A stretch of DNA of 64,000 nt from Lacimicrobium alkaliphilum (GTDB lineage: Bacteria > Pseudomonadota > Gammaproteobacteria > Enterobacterales > Alteromonadaceae), in contig NZ_NISX01000014.1 in assembly GCF_002591895.1 (NCBI RefSeq), forward strand, positions 54,058-118,057, written 5' to 3'. Shown here piece by piece: positions 55,650 through 64,000 of this stretch (positions are counted from its first letter, which is position 1; every line of letters begins with the position of its first letter). The position numbers were made by a program, and so were the translations under genes. Under the pieces are notes generated by a model, which worked only from the letters and a program-made list of their open reading frames with translations, had not been told where the DNA came from and made no database searches.

Positions 55650-56431
55650 TGACACAACACAGAACAAAGTTAGGTCCCTTCGATATTGGCATGATGGTGC
55701 TGTCCATCGTTGCCGTGGTTAATATTTCGGTACTGATCGTAATGCGCCTGCCCGAGGATGTACGTCATTACCTGTTGATTATGGACACCATTATCTGTGT
55801 GGTTTTTCTGCTGCACTTTTTCTACAACCTGAGCCAGAGCCGGGACCGGATTTTATATGTAAAAGAGCACTGGATTGACTTTGTCGCCAGCATTCCCGCT
55901 GTAGAGGTTTTCCGCCTCGCCCGCTTTTTGCAGGTTGTGAGGGTTATCCGCCTGATCAAAGACACCCGGCATCTGTTGCTGACATCGCTTAAAGACAGGA
56001 TTCAGACAACCCTGGCTACCATGATGGTAGTGCTGGTGGTGTTAATAGGGGCATCAGGTTTATCTATTTATCTGATTGAATATGATTTGCCCGGCTCGAA
56101 TATTCGTACCGCAGAGGATGCTATCTGGTGGAGTCTGGTGACCATATCTACCGTAGGTTATGGCGATTACTACCCGGTTTCCACAGCGGGCAGGGTAGTC
56201 AGTATCCTGCTGATTCTGAGCGGTGTCAGTCTGTTTGGTGTGATTTCAGGTTATATTGCTTCTTATTTTATAACGCCGCAGGAAAAGGACCAGCTGGCCG
56301 TTCAGAACAAACGGATCATTAAAATGCAGCAGCATGTGGAGGAACTGGATGAGTCTATTCAATCCCTGCATCACAAAATTGATCATTTGCTGGAACATAA
56401 CAATAAAAAGCCCTCTGACGATGCCCGATAA
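55649..56431 (+). CDS. Voltage-gated-type K+ channel
   Basis: 260 residues of the 6TM ion-channel type. Four hydrophobic segments are followed by an S4-like stretch (FRLARFLQVVRVIRLIK) with Arg at every third position, a pore helix and the selectivity filter TVGYGD, then the last helix and a C-terminal coiled coil (QQHVEELDESIQSLHHKIDH) that may drive tetramerisation. Potassium selectivity follows from the filter. It overlaps the DUF350 gene, so the two may form one complex. Confidence 0.9.
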   Translation: MTQHRTKLGPFDIGMMVLSIVAVVNISVLIVMRLPEDVRHYLLIMDTIICVVFLLHFFYNLSQSRDRILYVKEHWIDFVASIPAVEVFRLARFLQVVRVIRLIKDTRHLLLTSLKDRIQTTLATMMVVLVVLIGASGLSIYLIEYDLPGSNIRTAEDAIWWSLVTISTVGYGDYYPVSTAGRVVSILLILSGVSLFGVISGYIASYFITPQEKDQLAVQNKRIIKMQQHVEELDESIQSLHHKIDHLLEHNNKKPSDDAR

Positions 56432-56489
56432 CAGCATTCGTGCATGACCGGAAGTCGTTCCCGCAGTTGTTGGCGGGAACCCAGCGCCT
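56422..56489. repeat. Dispersed REP-like element
   Basis: GCCCGATAACAGCATTCGTG, then GTCGTTCCCGCAGTTGTTGG and CGGGAACCCAGCGCC. It overlaps the channel stop codon and matches 38733-38800 and 51226-51266. Confidence 0.7.
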
Positions 56490-56534
56490 TTGCGCCTCTG
56501 CGAGAGGAAATGATGTTCGTAGGATAAATGTTTT

Positions 56535-56604
56535 CCCGGATTTCGCTGCGCTACATCATGGGCTACAAGGTTTTAGCCCTCACTCCTGACACCTCTCCCC
56601 TCAC
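56535..56604 (-). repeat. Right arm of the 70-bp inverted repeat pair
   Basis: Partner of 51321-51390 in opposite orientation, identical over 36 bp (56569-56604). Homologous recombination between the arms could in principle invert the 5.1-kb segment between them. Confidence 0.8.
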
Positions 56605-56732
56605 TTTTTATCCTCAGTGTTCTCTGCGCCTCTGTGGTTATTTTGTCTTTCTTAAAGACTGCTGGATGCCCAGCAACCTTTGAATTAGCAATGTGCTGCT
56701 CAATAACACCGTGCTGTCAGAGGTGCTGGACA

Positions 56733-56765
56733 AGCCCGATAACGGCATTCGGGCATGACGGGCAG
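56733..56765. repeat. Partial REP-like module
   Basis: AGCCCGATAACGGCATTCGG followed by GCATGACGGG, directly before the HD-GYP stop. It matches the first part of 38733-38800. Confidence 0.65.
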
Positions 56766-56770
56766 CAGCG

Positions 56771-57976
56771 TTACTTAACCTGCTGTAAAAAAACCTCTTT
56801 AAAGAATTTGGTCAGATTAATCTTAAACTCTTCCGGGCGTACGCTGGATTCAATCTCGTCCTGAGCTTTGCTGAGGTCGAGCTGCTTGATTTCGTTATAG
56901 TGGCCGGATCGTACGGAATAAAAAGTCATCACCATCGGGCTAAGTGGATCTTCTTTGTTGGCACGGGTAACGATGGCCAGTTTACCGCTTTTTAGTTTGA
57001 CCAGGGAGCCTACCGGATGCACCCCGATACAGCGAATAAACTGATGTACCAAAGATTGATCCAGCTGACCCTGACTGAACCCCAGTAATTGTTTCAGTGC
57101 CTGAGTGGGAGAGTAGGCTTTGCGCCAGGGTCTTGTTGAGGTCATGGCATCATAACTGTCTACAATAGCCGCCATGCGCGCGTAAACCGACAACGCATCG
57201 CCGGACAAACCGCTTGGATAGCCCGAGCCATCGAGTCGCTCGTGATGGTGCGTTACCACTTCTCTGATCACCTGATTATCAATCTCGGCGGCGTCCAGGA
57301 TCTCTGTGGCCACATCGACATGGCCGTGAATAATCTGCCATTCCTGATTATCCAGTTTGCTTTTTTTATTAAGAATATCCGGGGGAATGGTATTCATCCC
57401 CAGATCCATCATCAGTCCGGCCAGCCCCAGGTTATCGATTAATTCCTTGTCAAAACCCAGATGACGTGCAAACAATGCCATCAGGATGGCGCAGTTAAGC
57501 GAATGCTCAAGCAGATACTTGTCTCTCTCTTTAATCAGAGTCAGGCAGCAGATGGCATTAGGATCCTCAAAGACTGAGTCGATAATATCGGCGCTGAGCT
57601 CTTCGAGTTCCTTTACCGAGCTCGGGCGGCTGTTTTTTACTTTCTTGATGAACCGCGATTGTACGTTCTTTGCCTTATCATAAAGTGTGTTAGCGGTTCC
57701 CAGCCGTTCTCCATCTGAAGGTTTCTGGTGGGTTACTTTACTGGCAGGGCCCTCTGCCAAAGCATCAGCATCGTCTTCAATTTCCAGCGGTTGTTCCAGC
57801 ACACTGCGGGACAGATCCACTTCAACTTCCCTGATGCCCTTGTCAATCAGTCGTTGTACCTGTGACTGGGATTTTATCAGACCGCGGGTTTTTATCTTAA
57901 GAGTGGCCGTCTGTTTAGTCACCTGATTAACAAACATGCCAGATCTAACCTGGTCAATGGGAAATATTTTCAGCAT
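56771..57976 (-). CDS. DUF3391-HD-GYP protein with altered HD pair
   Basis: 401 residues. The N-terminal DUF3391-type domain (1-60) resembles that of the GspB-like protein at 43942. The HD-GYP domain (about 150-330) keeps HHE (244-246) and the DGxGYP signature (249-254). However, the HD pair reads Met190-Asp191 (LMMDLGMN) where LLHDIGK is usual, so one metal-ligand His and the following Lys are missing. Cyclic-di-GMP hydrolysis may therefore be reduced or absent, and the protein may act as a receptor. It lies alone on the minus strand downstream of the leu operon. Confidence 0.85.
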   Translation of the reverse strand: MLKIFPIDQVRSGMFVNQVTKQTATLKIKTRGLIKSQSQVQRLIDKGIREVEVDLSRSVLEQPLEIEDDADALAEGPASKVTHQKPSDGERLGTANTLYDKAKNVQSRFIKKVKNSRPSSVKELEELSADIIDSVFEDPNAICCLTLIKERDKYLLEHSLNCAILMALFARHLGFDKELIDNLGLAGLMMDLGMNTIPPDILNKKSKLDNQEWQIIHGHVDVATEILDAAEIDNQVIREVVTHHHERLDGSGYPSGLSGDALSVYARMAAIVDSYDAMTSTRPWRKAYSPTQALKQLLGFSQGQLDQSLVHQFIRCIGVHPVGSLVKLKSGKLAIVTRANKEDPLSPMVMTFYSVRSGHYNEIKQLDLSKAQDEIESSVRPEEFKINLTKFFKEVFLQQVK

Positions 57977-58075
57977 TACATATTCTCGGAACGTCAGACC
58001 TGCTTTGCACTATTGTGCAAAACAGGCCCGGGATCAAGGTGGGTAAGTGGATATTCTGAACCGACTTGCGTCAGA

Positions 58076-58675
58076 TCAACGCCAGGCGGGGATAGATCGC
58101 TCGTAGCTGTCTATTTTTTCGGCCAGCTCCAGCGTTTCACCAATGGCATCCAGACCTTTTAACAATTTATGCTTATGATGTTCGGCGATATCAAAATCAA
58201 ACTGGCCAGCTTTGCAGCGCACCTGCTGAGCCGGCAAATCCACCTCAATTTCCAGAGCAGGTTCATCCGCCACGGCATTGAATAGTTTGTCCATCTGGTC
58301 ACTGTTCAGCTGTATGGGCAATAACTGATTATTCATGCAGTTACCGTAAAAGATATCGGCAAAGCTGGTGGCGATTACTACCTTAAAACCATAATCGGTA
58401 AGTGCCCAGGGAGCATGTTCACGGCTGCTTCCACAGCCAAAATTCTGCCTCGCCAGCAACACGCTGGCCCCCTGATGTTCAGTCTTGTTTAATGCAAAGT
58501 CGGGATTGAGTTCCTGTTCATGCAGATCCAGATAACGCCAGTCGTGAAACAAATGTTTGCCAAACCCTTTGCGGCTGACTGAGGTCAGAAACTGTTTAGG
58601 AATTATCTGGTCTGTGTCTACGTTAGCCTGATCTAACGGCGCGGCGGTGCCACGTAAATTTGTAATACCACTCAT
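58076..58675 (-). CDS. leuD: 3-isopropylmalate dehydratase, small subunit
   Basis: 199 residues of the LeuD swivel-domain family, which works with LeuC to isomerise 2-isopropylmalate to 3-isopropylmalate. The [12 protein letters not shown] segment and the [13 protein letters not shown] motif are conserved. The ATG overlaps the stop of a small ORF derived from the leuC tail (ATGA), so initiation may be coupled to it. Confidence 0.95.
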   Translation of the reverse strand: MSGITNLRGTAAPLDQANVDTDQIIPKQFLTSVSRKGFGKHLFHDWRYLDLHEQELNPDFALNKTEHQGASVLLARQNFGCGSSREHAPWALTDYGFKVVIATSFADIFYGNCMNNQLLPIQLNSDQMDKLFNAVADEPALEIEVDLPAQQVRCKAGQFDFDIAEHHKHKLLKGLDAIGETLELAEKIDSYERSIPAWR

Positions 58676-58761
58676 TGTTCAAACTCCCTCACATCTACGA
58701 AATGGCCTCGAATTGCGGCTGCTGCTGCGGCTATGTCCAGCAACGCTTGTTTAGCTTGCAT
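58672..58761 (-). CDS. Small ORF derived from the leuC 3' end
   Basis: ATG at 58761 starts a 29-codon frame ending [19 protein letters not shown], which parallels the LeuC C-terminus ([18 protein letters not shown]). It stops at TGA overlapping the leuD ATG by ATGA. The DNA at 58678-58735 aligns with 58776-58833 at the leuC end, with scattered changes. It is best seen as the original leuC 3' end, or a copy of it, left between leuC and leuD. Whether it is translated is unknown; it may keep translational coupling to leuD. Confidence 0.55.
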   Translation of the reverse strand: MQAKQALLDIAAAAAAIRGHFVDVREFEQ

Positions 58762-58772
58762 TATCAGAAGGC

Positions 58773-60172
58773 TCATACATCAAACTCCCGCACATCGACG
58801 AAGTGACCTTTGATTGCGGCTGCTGCGGCCATAGCCGGACTCACCAGGTGGGTTCGTGAGCCCCGGCCCTGTCGACCTTCAAAGTTGCGGTTACTGGTGG
58901 AGGCGCATCGGTCGCCGGGCTTCAGAATGTCGTCATTCATACCCAGGCACATCGAGCAGCCCGGTAAACGCCACTCGAAACCTGCTTCGGTAAAGATCTT
59001 GTCCAGTTGTTCGCTTTCAGCTTGCTGTTTTACCTGGGCTGATCCAGGTACCACAATTGCTGTCACGCCTTCAGCAACCTTACCCGCGGCGGCAATTTTT
59101 GCAGCGGCGCGCAAATCTTCGATACGGCTGTTCGTACATGAACCGATAAACACATGGCTGACAGCCACATCACTGAGTTTCTGGCCGGGTTGAAGGCCCA
59201 TATAGTGCAGTGCTTTTTGTGCCGAGGTGCGGCTTACCTCATCACTGAAGCTTTGTGGCTGTGGAATCGCCTCATTCACACCGATGACCTGACCGGGGTT
59301 GGTGCCCCAGGTAACCTGAGGTGTAATGTCTGAGGCCTGCAGATTTACCACTGTATCGAAATGGGCATCAGCATCAGACTTAAGCTGTTGCCAATAGGAT
59401 AACGCCTGTTCCCAATCTGCCCCTGTCGGACAGCGTTCTCTGTTTTTCAGATAGGCATAGGTGGTTTCATCAGGGGCTATCAGTCCGGCCTTCGCGCCTG
59501 CTTCGATGCTCATGTTACAGATGGTCATGCGCTCTTCCATGCTCAGTGCTTCAATGGCGCTGCCGGCATATTCAATCACGTGGCCGGTGGCACCGGCATG
59601 GCCGATTTCACCGATAATGGCAAGAATAATATCTTTAGCGGTGACTCCAACCGGAAGGGTGCCGTCGACCTTTACCAGTAAGGTTTTGGCTTTACCCTGT
59701 TTTAACGTCTGAGTGGCAAATACGTGTTCAACTTCCGAAGTGCCAATGCCAAACGCCAGAGCGCCAAAGGCGCCATGAGTTGCGGTATGAGAATCACCGC
59801 AAACTACTGTCATACCTGGCAGAATCAGCCCCAGTTCAGGACCAATTACATGGATAATGCCCTGTTTCTGATGGCCGACAGGAAACAGCTCGACGCCATA
59901 CTTGTCGCAATTCTGTTTCAGGGTCATCAATTGAAGCTGATTGGTGGGGCCGCAGGCATCCAGTGCCAGCGAGCGCGTGGAGATGCTGTGATCCATGGTG
60001 GCGAACGTGCGCTCAGGGCAGCGCAGGTTGCGCCCCTTCTCCTCCAACCCGGCAAAAGCCTGTGGGGAGGTCACTTCATGGATTAAGTGACGATCGATAT
60101 AAATCAGGTTGTCGGTTCCGGCTCTTGCCACCAGATGGTCATCCCAGATTTTTTCATACAAGGTCTTACCCA

Positions 60173-60173
<1 letters not shown>
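58773..60173 (-). CDS. leuC: 3-isopropylmalate dehydratase, large subunit
   Basis: 466 residues, the usual length. The aconitase-type iron-sulfur ligands are present (the Cys in [13 protein letters not shown] and the CSMCLG pair), as is the [26 protein letters not shown] segment. It forms the [4Fe-4S] isomerase with LeuD. The ATG overlaps the leuB stop by one base (ATGA-type), so translation is coupled. Its own 3' end is duplicated just downstream. Confidence 0.96.
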
Positions 60174-61270
<1,097 letters not shown>

Positions 61271-62824
61271 TTATACCCCTGCTATTTTCTGTTGTTTTTT
61301 CTCATCTATCTGATCTGCCAGACAGGTGTTATTCAGTACATAAATCAAGGCCTTAACTCCGGCTTCCACAATATCCGTGGCCAGCCCGATACCGTTGAAA
61401 CGACGGCCTTTGTATTCGGCGACTACACTGACCTGGGCCAGGGCGTCGGCCCCTTCACCTTTGGAGTCGAGTTTAAAATCGACAATATCGATATCTTCAT
61501 TGCCGGTAACTTCAATAATGGCATTAAAGGCCGCATCCACCGGGCCGTTACCGATGGCCGATGCGGTGCCTTCACGCTCGCCCATGCGCATTTTTACCGT
61601 GGCGCTGGGGATCATGCCTTTACCGGCATTGGCATGCAGGTACAGCAGTTCATACTCTGCCTGCTGCTGTTTTTGCTGGTCGAAGAACACCAGCGCTTCG
61701 AGATCATAATCAAACACCTGCCCCTTTTTATCGGCCAGCCGCAAGAAGGCGGCGTACAGGGTATCCAGATCATAATCCTCATCTTTGTAGCCCAGCTCAT
61801 GCATACGATGTTTGATCACATGGCGGCCGGAGCGGGAGGTCAGATTAAGATTGTTTTTACTGATCCCGACACTTTCCGGCGTCATGATCTCGTAGGTATT
61901 CATGGACTTCAGCACACCGTCCTGATGAATGCCCGAGGAGTGACTGAAGGCATTGGCGCCAACAATGGCCTTATTGGCCTGCACCGGCATATTACAGATC
62001 TGGCTGACCAGTTTGGAGGTGCGGGAAATTTCCTGACTGTTGATGCCGGTATTCAGGCCCAGCAGATTCTCGCGGGTTTTAAGTACCATGGCAATCTCTT
62101 CCAGCGAACAGTTACCGGCCCGCTCACCGATACCGTTGATGGTGCATTCCACCTGACGGGCACCGTTTTGTACCGCCGCTAAAGAGTTAGCTACCGCCAG
62201 GCCGAGATCATTGTGGCAGTGCACCGAAATCACTGCCTGGTCGATATTGGGTACGCGGTTAAACAGGGTATGAATAATCTGACCGAACTCAGTGGGGATG
62301 GTATAGCCGACGGTGTCGGGGATATTGACTGTGCTGGCCCCGGCTTTAATCGCCGCTTCTACCATCCGGCAGAGGTAATCGATATCGGTGCGTCCGGCAT
62401 CTTCGCAGGAAAACTCTACATCATCGGTATAGCGCCTGGCATGCTTAACGGCCTGTACGGCCATATCGAGCACTTCATCCTGAGATTTTCGCAGCTTGGC
62501 ACCGACATGGATCTCAGAGGTGGCGATAAAAGTATGAATTCTGAAGCGCTCTGCCACTTTCAGGGATTCGCCGCAGGCGTCGATATCGCCGGCTACCGCA
62601 CGGGACAGACCGCATACAACGGAGTTCTTCACCTCTCTGGCAATCGCCTGCACAGACTTAAAATCTCCCGGCGAGGAGACCGGGAAACCCGCTTCGATAA
62701 TATCAACTCCGAGTCGTTCCAGTGCCAGAGCAATCTGCAGTTTTTCCTTAACACTTAGACTGGCAGGCAGCGCCTGCTCACCATCTCTTAAGGTGGTATC
62801 GAATATCTTTACTCTGTCTGACAT
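61271..62824 (-). CDS. leuA: 2-isopropylmalate synthase
   Basis: 517 residues. The N-terminal TIM-barrel has DTTLRDGEQ, the zinc His in [13 protein letters not shown] and the [10 protein letters not shown] segment. The C-terminal part is the LeuA leucine-feedback regulatory domain. It commits 2-ketoisovalerate to leucine synthesis. It is the first structural gene, but its start lies about 600 bp from the attenuator, an unusually long leader. An AGAGGA site precedes the ATG. Confidence 0.96.
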   Translation of the reverse strand: MSDRVKIFDTTLRDGEQALPASLSVKEKLQIALALERLGVDIIEAGFPVSSPGDFKSVQAIAREVKNSVVCGLSRAVAGDIDACGESLKVAERFRIHTFIATSEIHVGAKLRKSQDEVLDMAVQAVKHARRYTDDVEFSCEDAGRTDIDYLCRMVEAAIKAGASTVNIPDTVGYTIPTEFGQIIHTLFNRVPNIDQAVISVHCHNDLGLAVANSLAAVQNGARQVECTINGIGERAGNCSLEEIAMVLKTRENLLGLNTGINSQEISRTSKLVSQICNMPVQANKAIVGANAFSHSSGIHQDGVLKSMNTYEIMTPESVGISKNNLNLTSRSGRHVIKHRMHELGYKDEDYDLDTLYAAFLRLADKKGQVFDYDLEALVFFDQQKQQQAEYELLYLHANAGKGMIPSATVKMRMGEREGTASAIGNGPVDAAFNAIIEVTGNEDIDIVDFKLDSKGEGADALAQVSVVAEYKGRRFNGIGLATDIVEAGVKALIYVLNNTCLADQIDEKKQQKIAGV

Positions 62825-62892
62825 GGTCGTTCCTCTGCTTGATTTATCAGCCTGTATGCTGAGTTCCCGCTCGATTCTGTATATGTTGCAGG

Positions 62893-62908
62893 GTCGAATT
62901 TATTCGAC
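62893..62908. repeat. 16-bp palindrome, copy 2
   Basis: GTCGAATTTATTCGAC, identical to 40384-40399, inside the leuA leader RNA. Confidence 0.7.
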
Positions 62909-62974
62909 CACAGGAGCCCGGATTCTGACCTTATTGGCCCAGTAAACTGGCCCCTGCAATGCTGGTTTTGTAGG

Positions 62975-62992
62975 TCGGACTTTAGTCCGACA
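62975..62992. repeat. REP-like palindrome
   Basis: GTCGGA-CTTTAG-TCCGAC, of the same design as 37293-37310 (GTTGGA-CTTAAA-TCCAAC), with GTAG just before both. Confidence 0.65.
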
Positions 62993-63053
62993 CAGATTTA
63001 AATGCCTGCCATCGCTGTCGGGCTGGCCGACGAGATGCATCCCTGCAATGTCG

Positions 63054-63225
63054 GCATACGACCGCCATGGAGGGCGGAAGTGCCGATCATGCAGGAGCGA
63101 TTATCTGCCCGTTCTTTTGAAACAGGCATCCTGCCTTTATCAAAAGTCCAGCTTCAGCATCCATGCTTTCGCGCTAAATTCTGAAGATGCTTCGCATTTT
63201 CCAGGCGCATTTAGCCCATGGACAT
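63054..63225. repeat. 172-bp direct repeat, copy 1
   Basis: Shares with copy 2 (63253-63424) a nearly identical 105-bp right part (from AACAGGCATCCTGCCTTTAT to GCCCATGGACAT) and a more divergent left part (ATACGACCGCCA...GGCGGAAGTG). The period is 199 bp. Confidence 0.85.
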
Positions 63226-63252
63226 CGCCGGATAATTGTTCCCGACATTTCC

Positions 63253-63424
63253 GTATACGACCGCCACGGATGGCGGAAGTGCAGGTTATGCAGGAGCAAT
63301 CACCTGCCCGTCCTTTTGAAACAGGCATCCTGCCTTTATCAAAAGCCCAGCTTCAGCATCCATGCTTTCGCGCTAAATTCTGAAGATGCTTCGCATTTTC
63401 CAGGCGCATTTAGCCCATGGACAT
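63253..63424. repeat. 172-bp direct repeat, copy 2
   Basis: Same sequence family as copy 1. Its end abuts the A-run that forms the U-tract of the leu attenuator on the other strand, so the repeats fill the space between the attenuator and leuA. Confidence 0.85.
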
Positions 63425-63451
63425 AAAAAAACCCGTGCTGTGCACGGGTTT
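63425..63451 (-). terminator. leu operon attenuator
   Basis: On the minus strand AAACCCGTGC (63442-63451) pairs across a 3-base loop with GCACGGGTTT, and seven T residues follow: a strong rho-independent terminator. The 5' arm ACCCGTGC can instead pair with GCACGGGT inside the leader-peptide gene (63481-63490), giving an antiterminator. Confidence 0.85.
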
Positions 63452-63479
63452 CTGTTAATCCTGAGCCTGTTGGCCACAA

Positions 63480-63536
63480 CTACCCGTGCAATCTGGTTGC
63501 CATAAGAAGTAGGAGTAGGAACAGGTTATTTTTCAT
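63480..63536 (-). CDS. leuL: leu operon leader peptide
   Basis: 18 codons, MKNNLFLLLLLMATRLHG, with six Leu codons in the stretch of residues 5-11 (CTG, CTA, CTC, CTA, CTT, CTT) and another near the end. Its last codons (CAC GGG TAG) form the antiterminator arm. If leucyl-tRNA is scarce the ribosome stalls on the Leu run, leaving that arm free to pair with the terminator's 5' arm; if not, the ribosome covers it and the terminator forms. The ribosome site is weak. Confidence 0.85.
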   Translation of the reverse strand: MKNNLFLLLLLMATRLHG

Positions 63537-63569
63537 GGATTTTTTTCACTAATTTTTTTTGCTGGCATA

Positions 63570-63598
63570 TTAGTATCGCGAAGCGCGGCGCAGGTCAA
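63570..63598 (-). promoter_or_regulatory. leu operon promoter
   Basis: On the minus strand TTGACC (63593-63598) and TACTAA (63570-63575) are exactly 17 bp apart, about 35 bp upstream of the leader-peptide ATG. Confidence 0.75.
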
Positions 63599-63600
63599 GG

Positions 63601-64000
63601 TTTGTAGGTCATTTAATCTAATACCTATCTGGAATAGCCTATGATTCACCCACTGATCAGACCAATTCCCGTGTCTGTTGGGATGTTTATCCTAAAAAGG
63701 TTAGCAGTTCCCAGTCTTCAGTTATCAGTATGAATTCTGAGTAATAGGTTTTCACCGCGGAGTCGCGGAGTGCGCAGAGAATGGAAGGAATAATTTTTTG
63801 AATCTCCCCGTCCTCTGCGGCTCTGCGACTCTGCGGTAAATTTGCATTCATTAAAATCACTGGATTGCGGGGCCTTTTTAAGAGGTTCGAGGTTTGTTCC
63901 CGGATTCCGCTGCGCTGCATCCTGGCTACATGATCGCTGTGTCTATCAGTACGCATTTCAATTTTTTCTTTGATCTCGCAGAGGCGCAAAGATCGCAGAG
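63601..64000. other. Intergenic repeat mosaic at the right edge
   Basis: No credible gene. From about 63750 it contains CGCGGAGTCGCGGAGTGCGC, TCTGCGGCTCTGCGACTCTG, the word CCGGATTCCGCTGCGCTGCA (63901-63920) and CTCGCAGAGGCGCAAAG at the end, all members of the dispersed families seen elsewhere. The next gene lies beyond the window. Confidence 0.6.

Larger units (their letters stand above)
56432..56770. other. Repeat mosaic between the channel and HD-GYP genes
   Basis: Most of the gap consists of dispersed repeats: the REP-like module (56422-56489), the right arm of the inverted repeat (56535-56604), a CTCTGCGCCTCTGTGG block (about 56610-56640), the inverse of 45346-45365 near 56660, and a GATAACGGCATTCGGGC module (56733-56765). 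No gene is credible here. Confidence 0.65.

Noticed and set aside
63054..63424. CRISPR or integron array at the 199-bp repeat
   Set aside because: Two long repeats with a 27-bp gap, no attC-type ends and no integrase, so neither model fits.
63002..63426. Several overlapping plus-strand ORFs with similar endings
   Set aside because: They arise because the 172-bp direct repeat is open in these frames, and they lie inside the leu leader on the opposite strand.
63687..63989. 100-codon minus-strand ORF at the right edge
   Set aside because: It is translated from dispersed repeats (the MQRSGIRE stretch comes from the CCGGATTCCGCTGCGCTGCA word) and has no ribosome site or recognised domain.

Overview
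The window looks like chromosomal DNA of a gammaproteobacterium, most likely from the Alteromonadales (Alteromonadaceae-like). This is inferred from srmB, hemW-rdgB, cca, prfB-lysS, glnE and leuABCD of Gammaproteobacteria type, lineage-typical families (DUF3034, DUF2884, DUF945), an unusually rich set of signalling proteins and many dispersed palindromic intergenic repeats. No species can be named from sequence alone. I saw no prophage, integrase, transposase gene or CRISPR array.

Region by region: (1) 1-8236 is a catabolic-looking cluster. A left-going operon (histidinol-dehydrogenase-like enzyme, LacI regulator, alpha/beta hydrolase, HpcH/HpaI aldolase) diverges from a right-going operon (SDR, bicupin, two-domain SnoaL-like protein, YitT-type membrane protein). 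A second NTF2-like protein is cut by the left edge. The substrate is unknown. (2) 8244-16910 holds a periplasmic solute-binding protein, an SDR remnant, a small secreted protein and a LysR regulator flanked by two copies of one palindrome, a cueR-copA copper-efflux unit with a 19-bp-spacer promoter, a DUF2306/AraC divergent pair and a glutaredoxin-MauE fusion. (3) 17239-34199 is dominated by signalling: a diguanylate cyclase, a probable phosphorelay (hybrid kinase, Hpt protein, response regulator), a REC-EAL-GAF protein with a degenerate GGDEF tail, REC-CheC, PAS and an MCP. tRNA-Ile2(CAU), an MbnP-like lipoprotein and a truncated-haemoglobin lipoprotein lie among them. (4) 34289-50562 is largely housekeeping: AI-2E transporter, hemW, rdgB, srmB, cca, a GspA/GspB pair, prfB with its programmed frameshift, lysS, an XrtA-type ATPase and an LpxL-like acyltransferase. 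(5) 50590-58000 carries a TcpQ-like protein, glnE, a DUF350 protein, a K+ channel and a DUF3391-HD-GYP protein whose HD pair is altered. (6) 58076-63600 is the leu operon (leuA-B-C-D, left-going) with a recognisable promoter, a Leu-rich leader peptide and an attenuator.

The most unusual observations are these. The leu attenuator is separated from leuA by about 600 bp containing two 172-bp direct repeats. A copy of the leuC 3' end sits between leuC and leuD as a small ORF translationally coupled to leuD. The GspB-like protein carries an N-terminal domain like that of HD-GYP proteins, and a homologous domain occurs in the HD-GYP gene 14 kb away. A matched pair of palindromes flanks the LysR gene, one of them centred near -65 of a predicted promoter. 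The SnoaL/bicupin/HisD-like catabolic cluster has no pathway that I recognise.

Intergenic DNA from about 37 kb onward is crowded with mosaic dispersed repeats: REP-like palindromes, blocks resembling disjointed CACAGAG-type repeats, a 266-bp MITE-like element and a 67-bp perfect tandem duplication. Several small ORFs in that DNA are artefacts of the repeats and are not annotated as genes.
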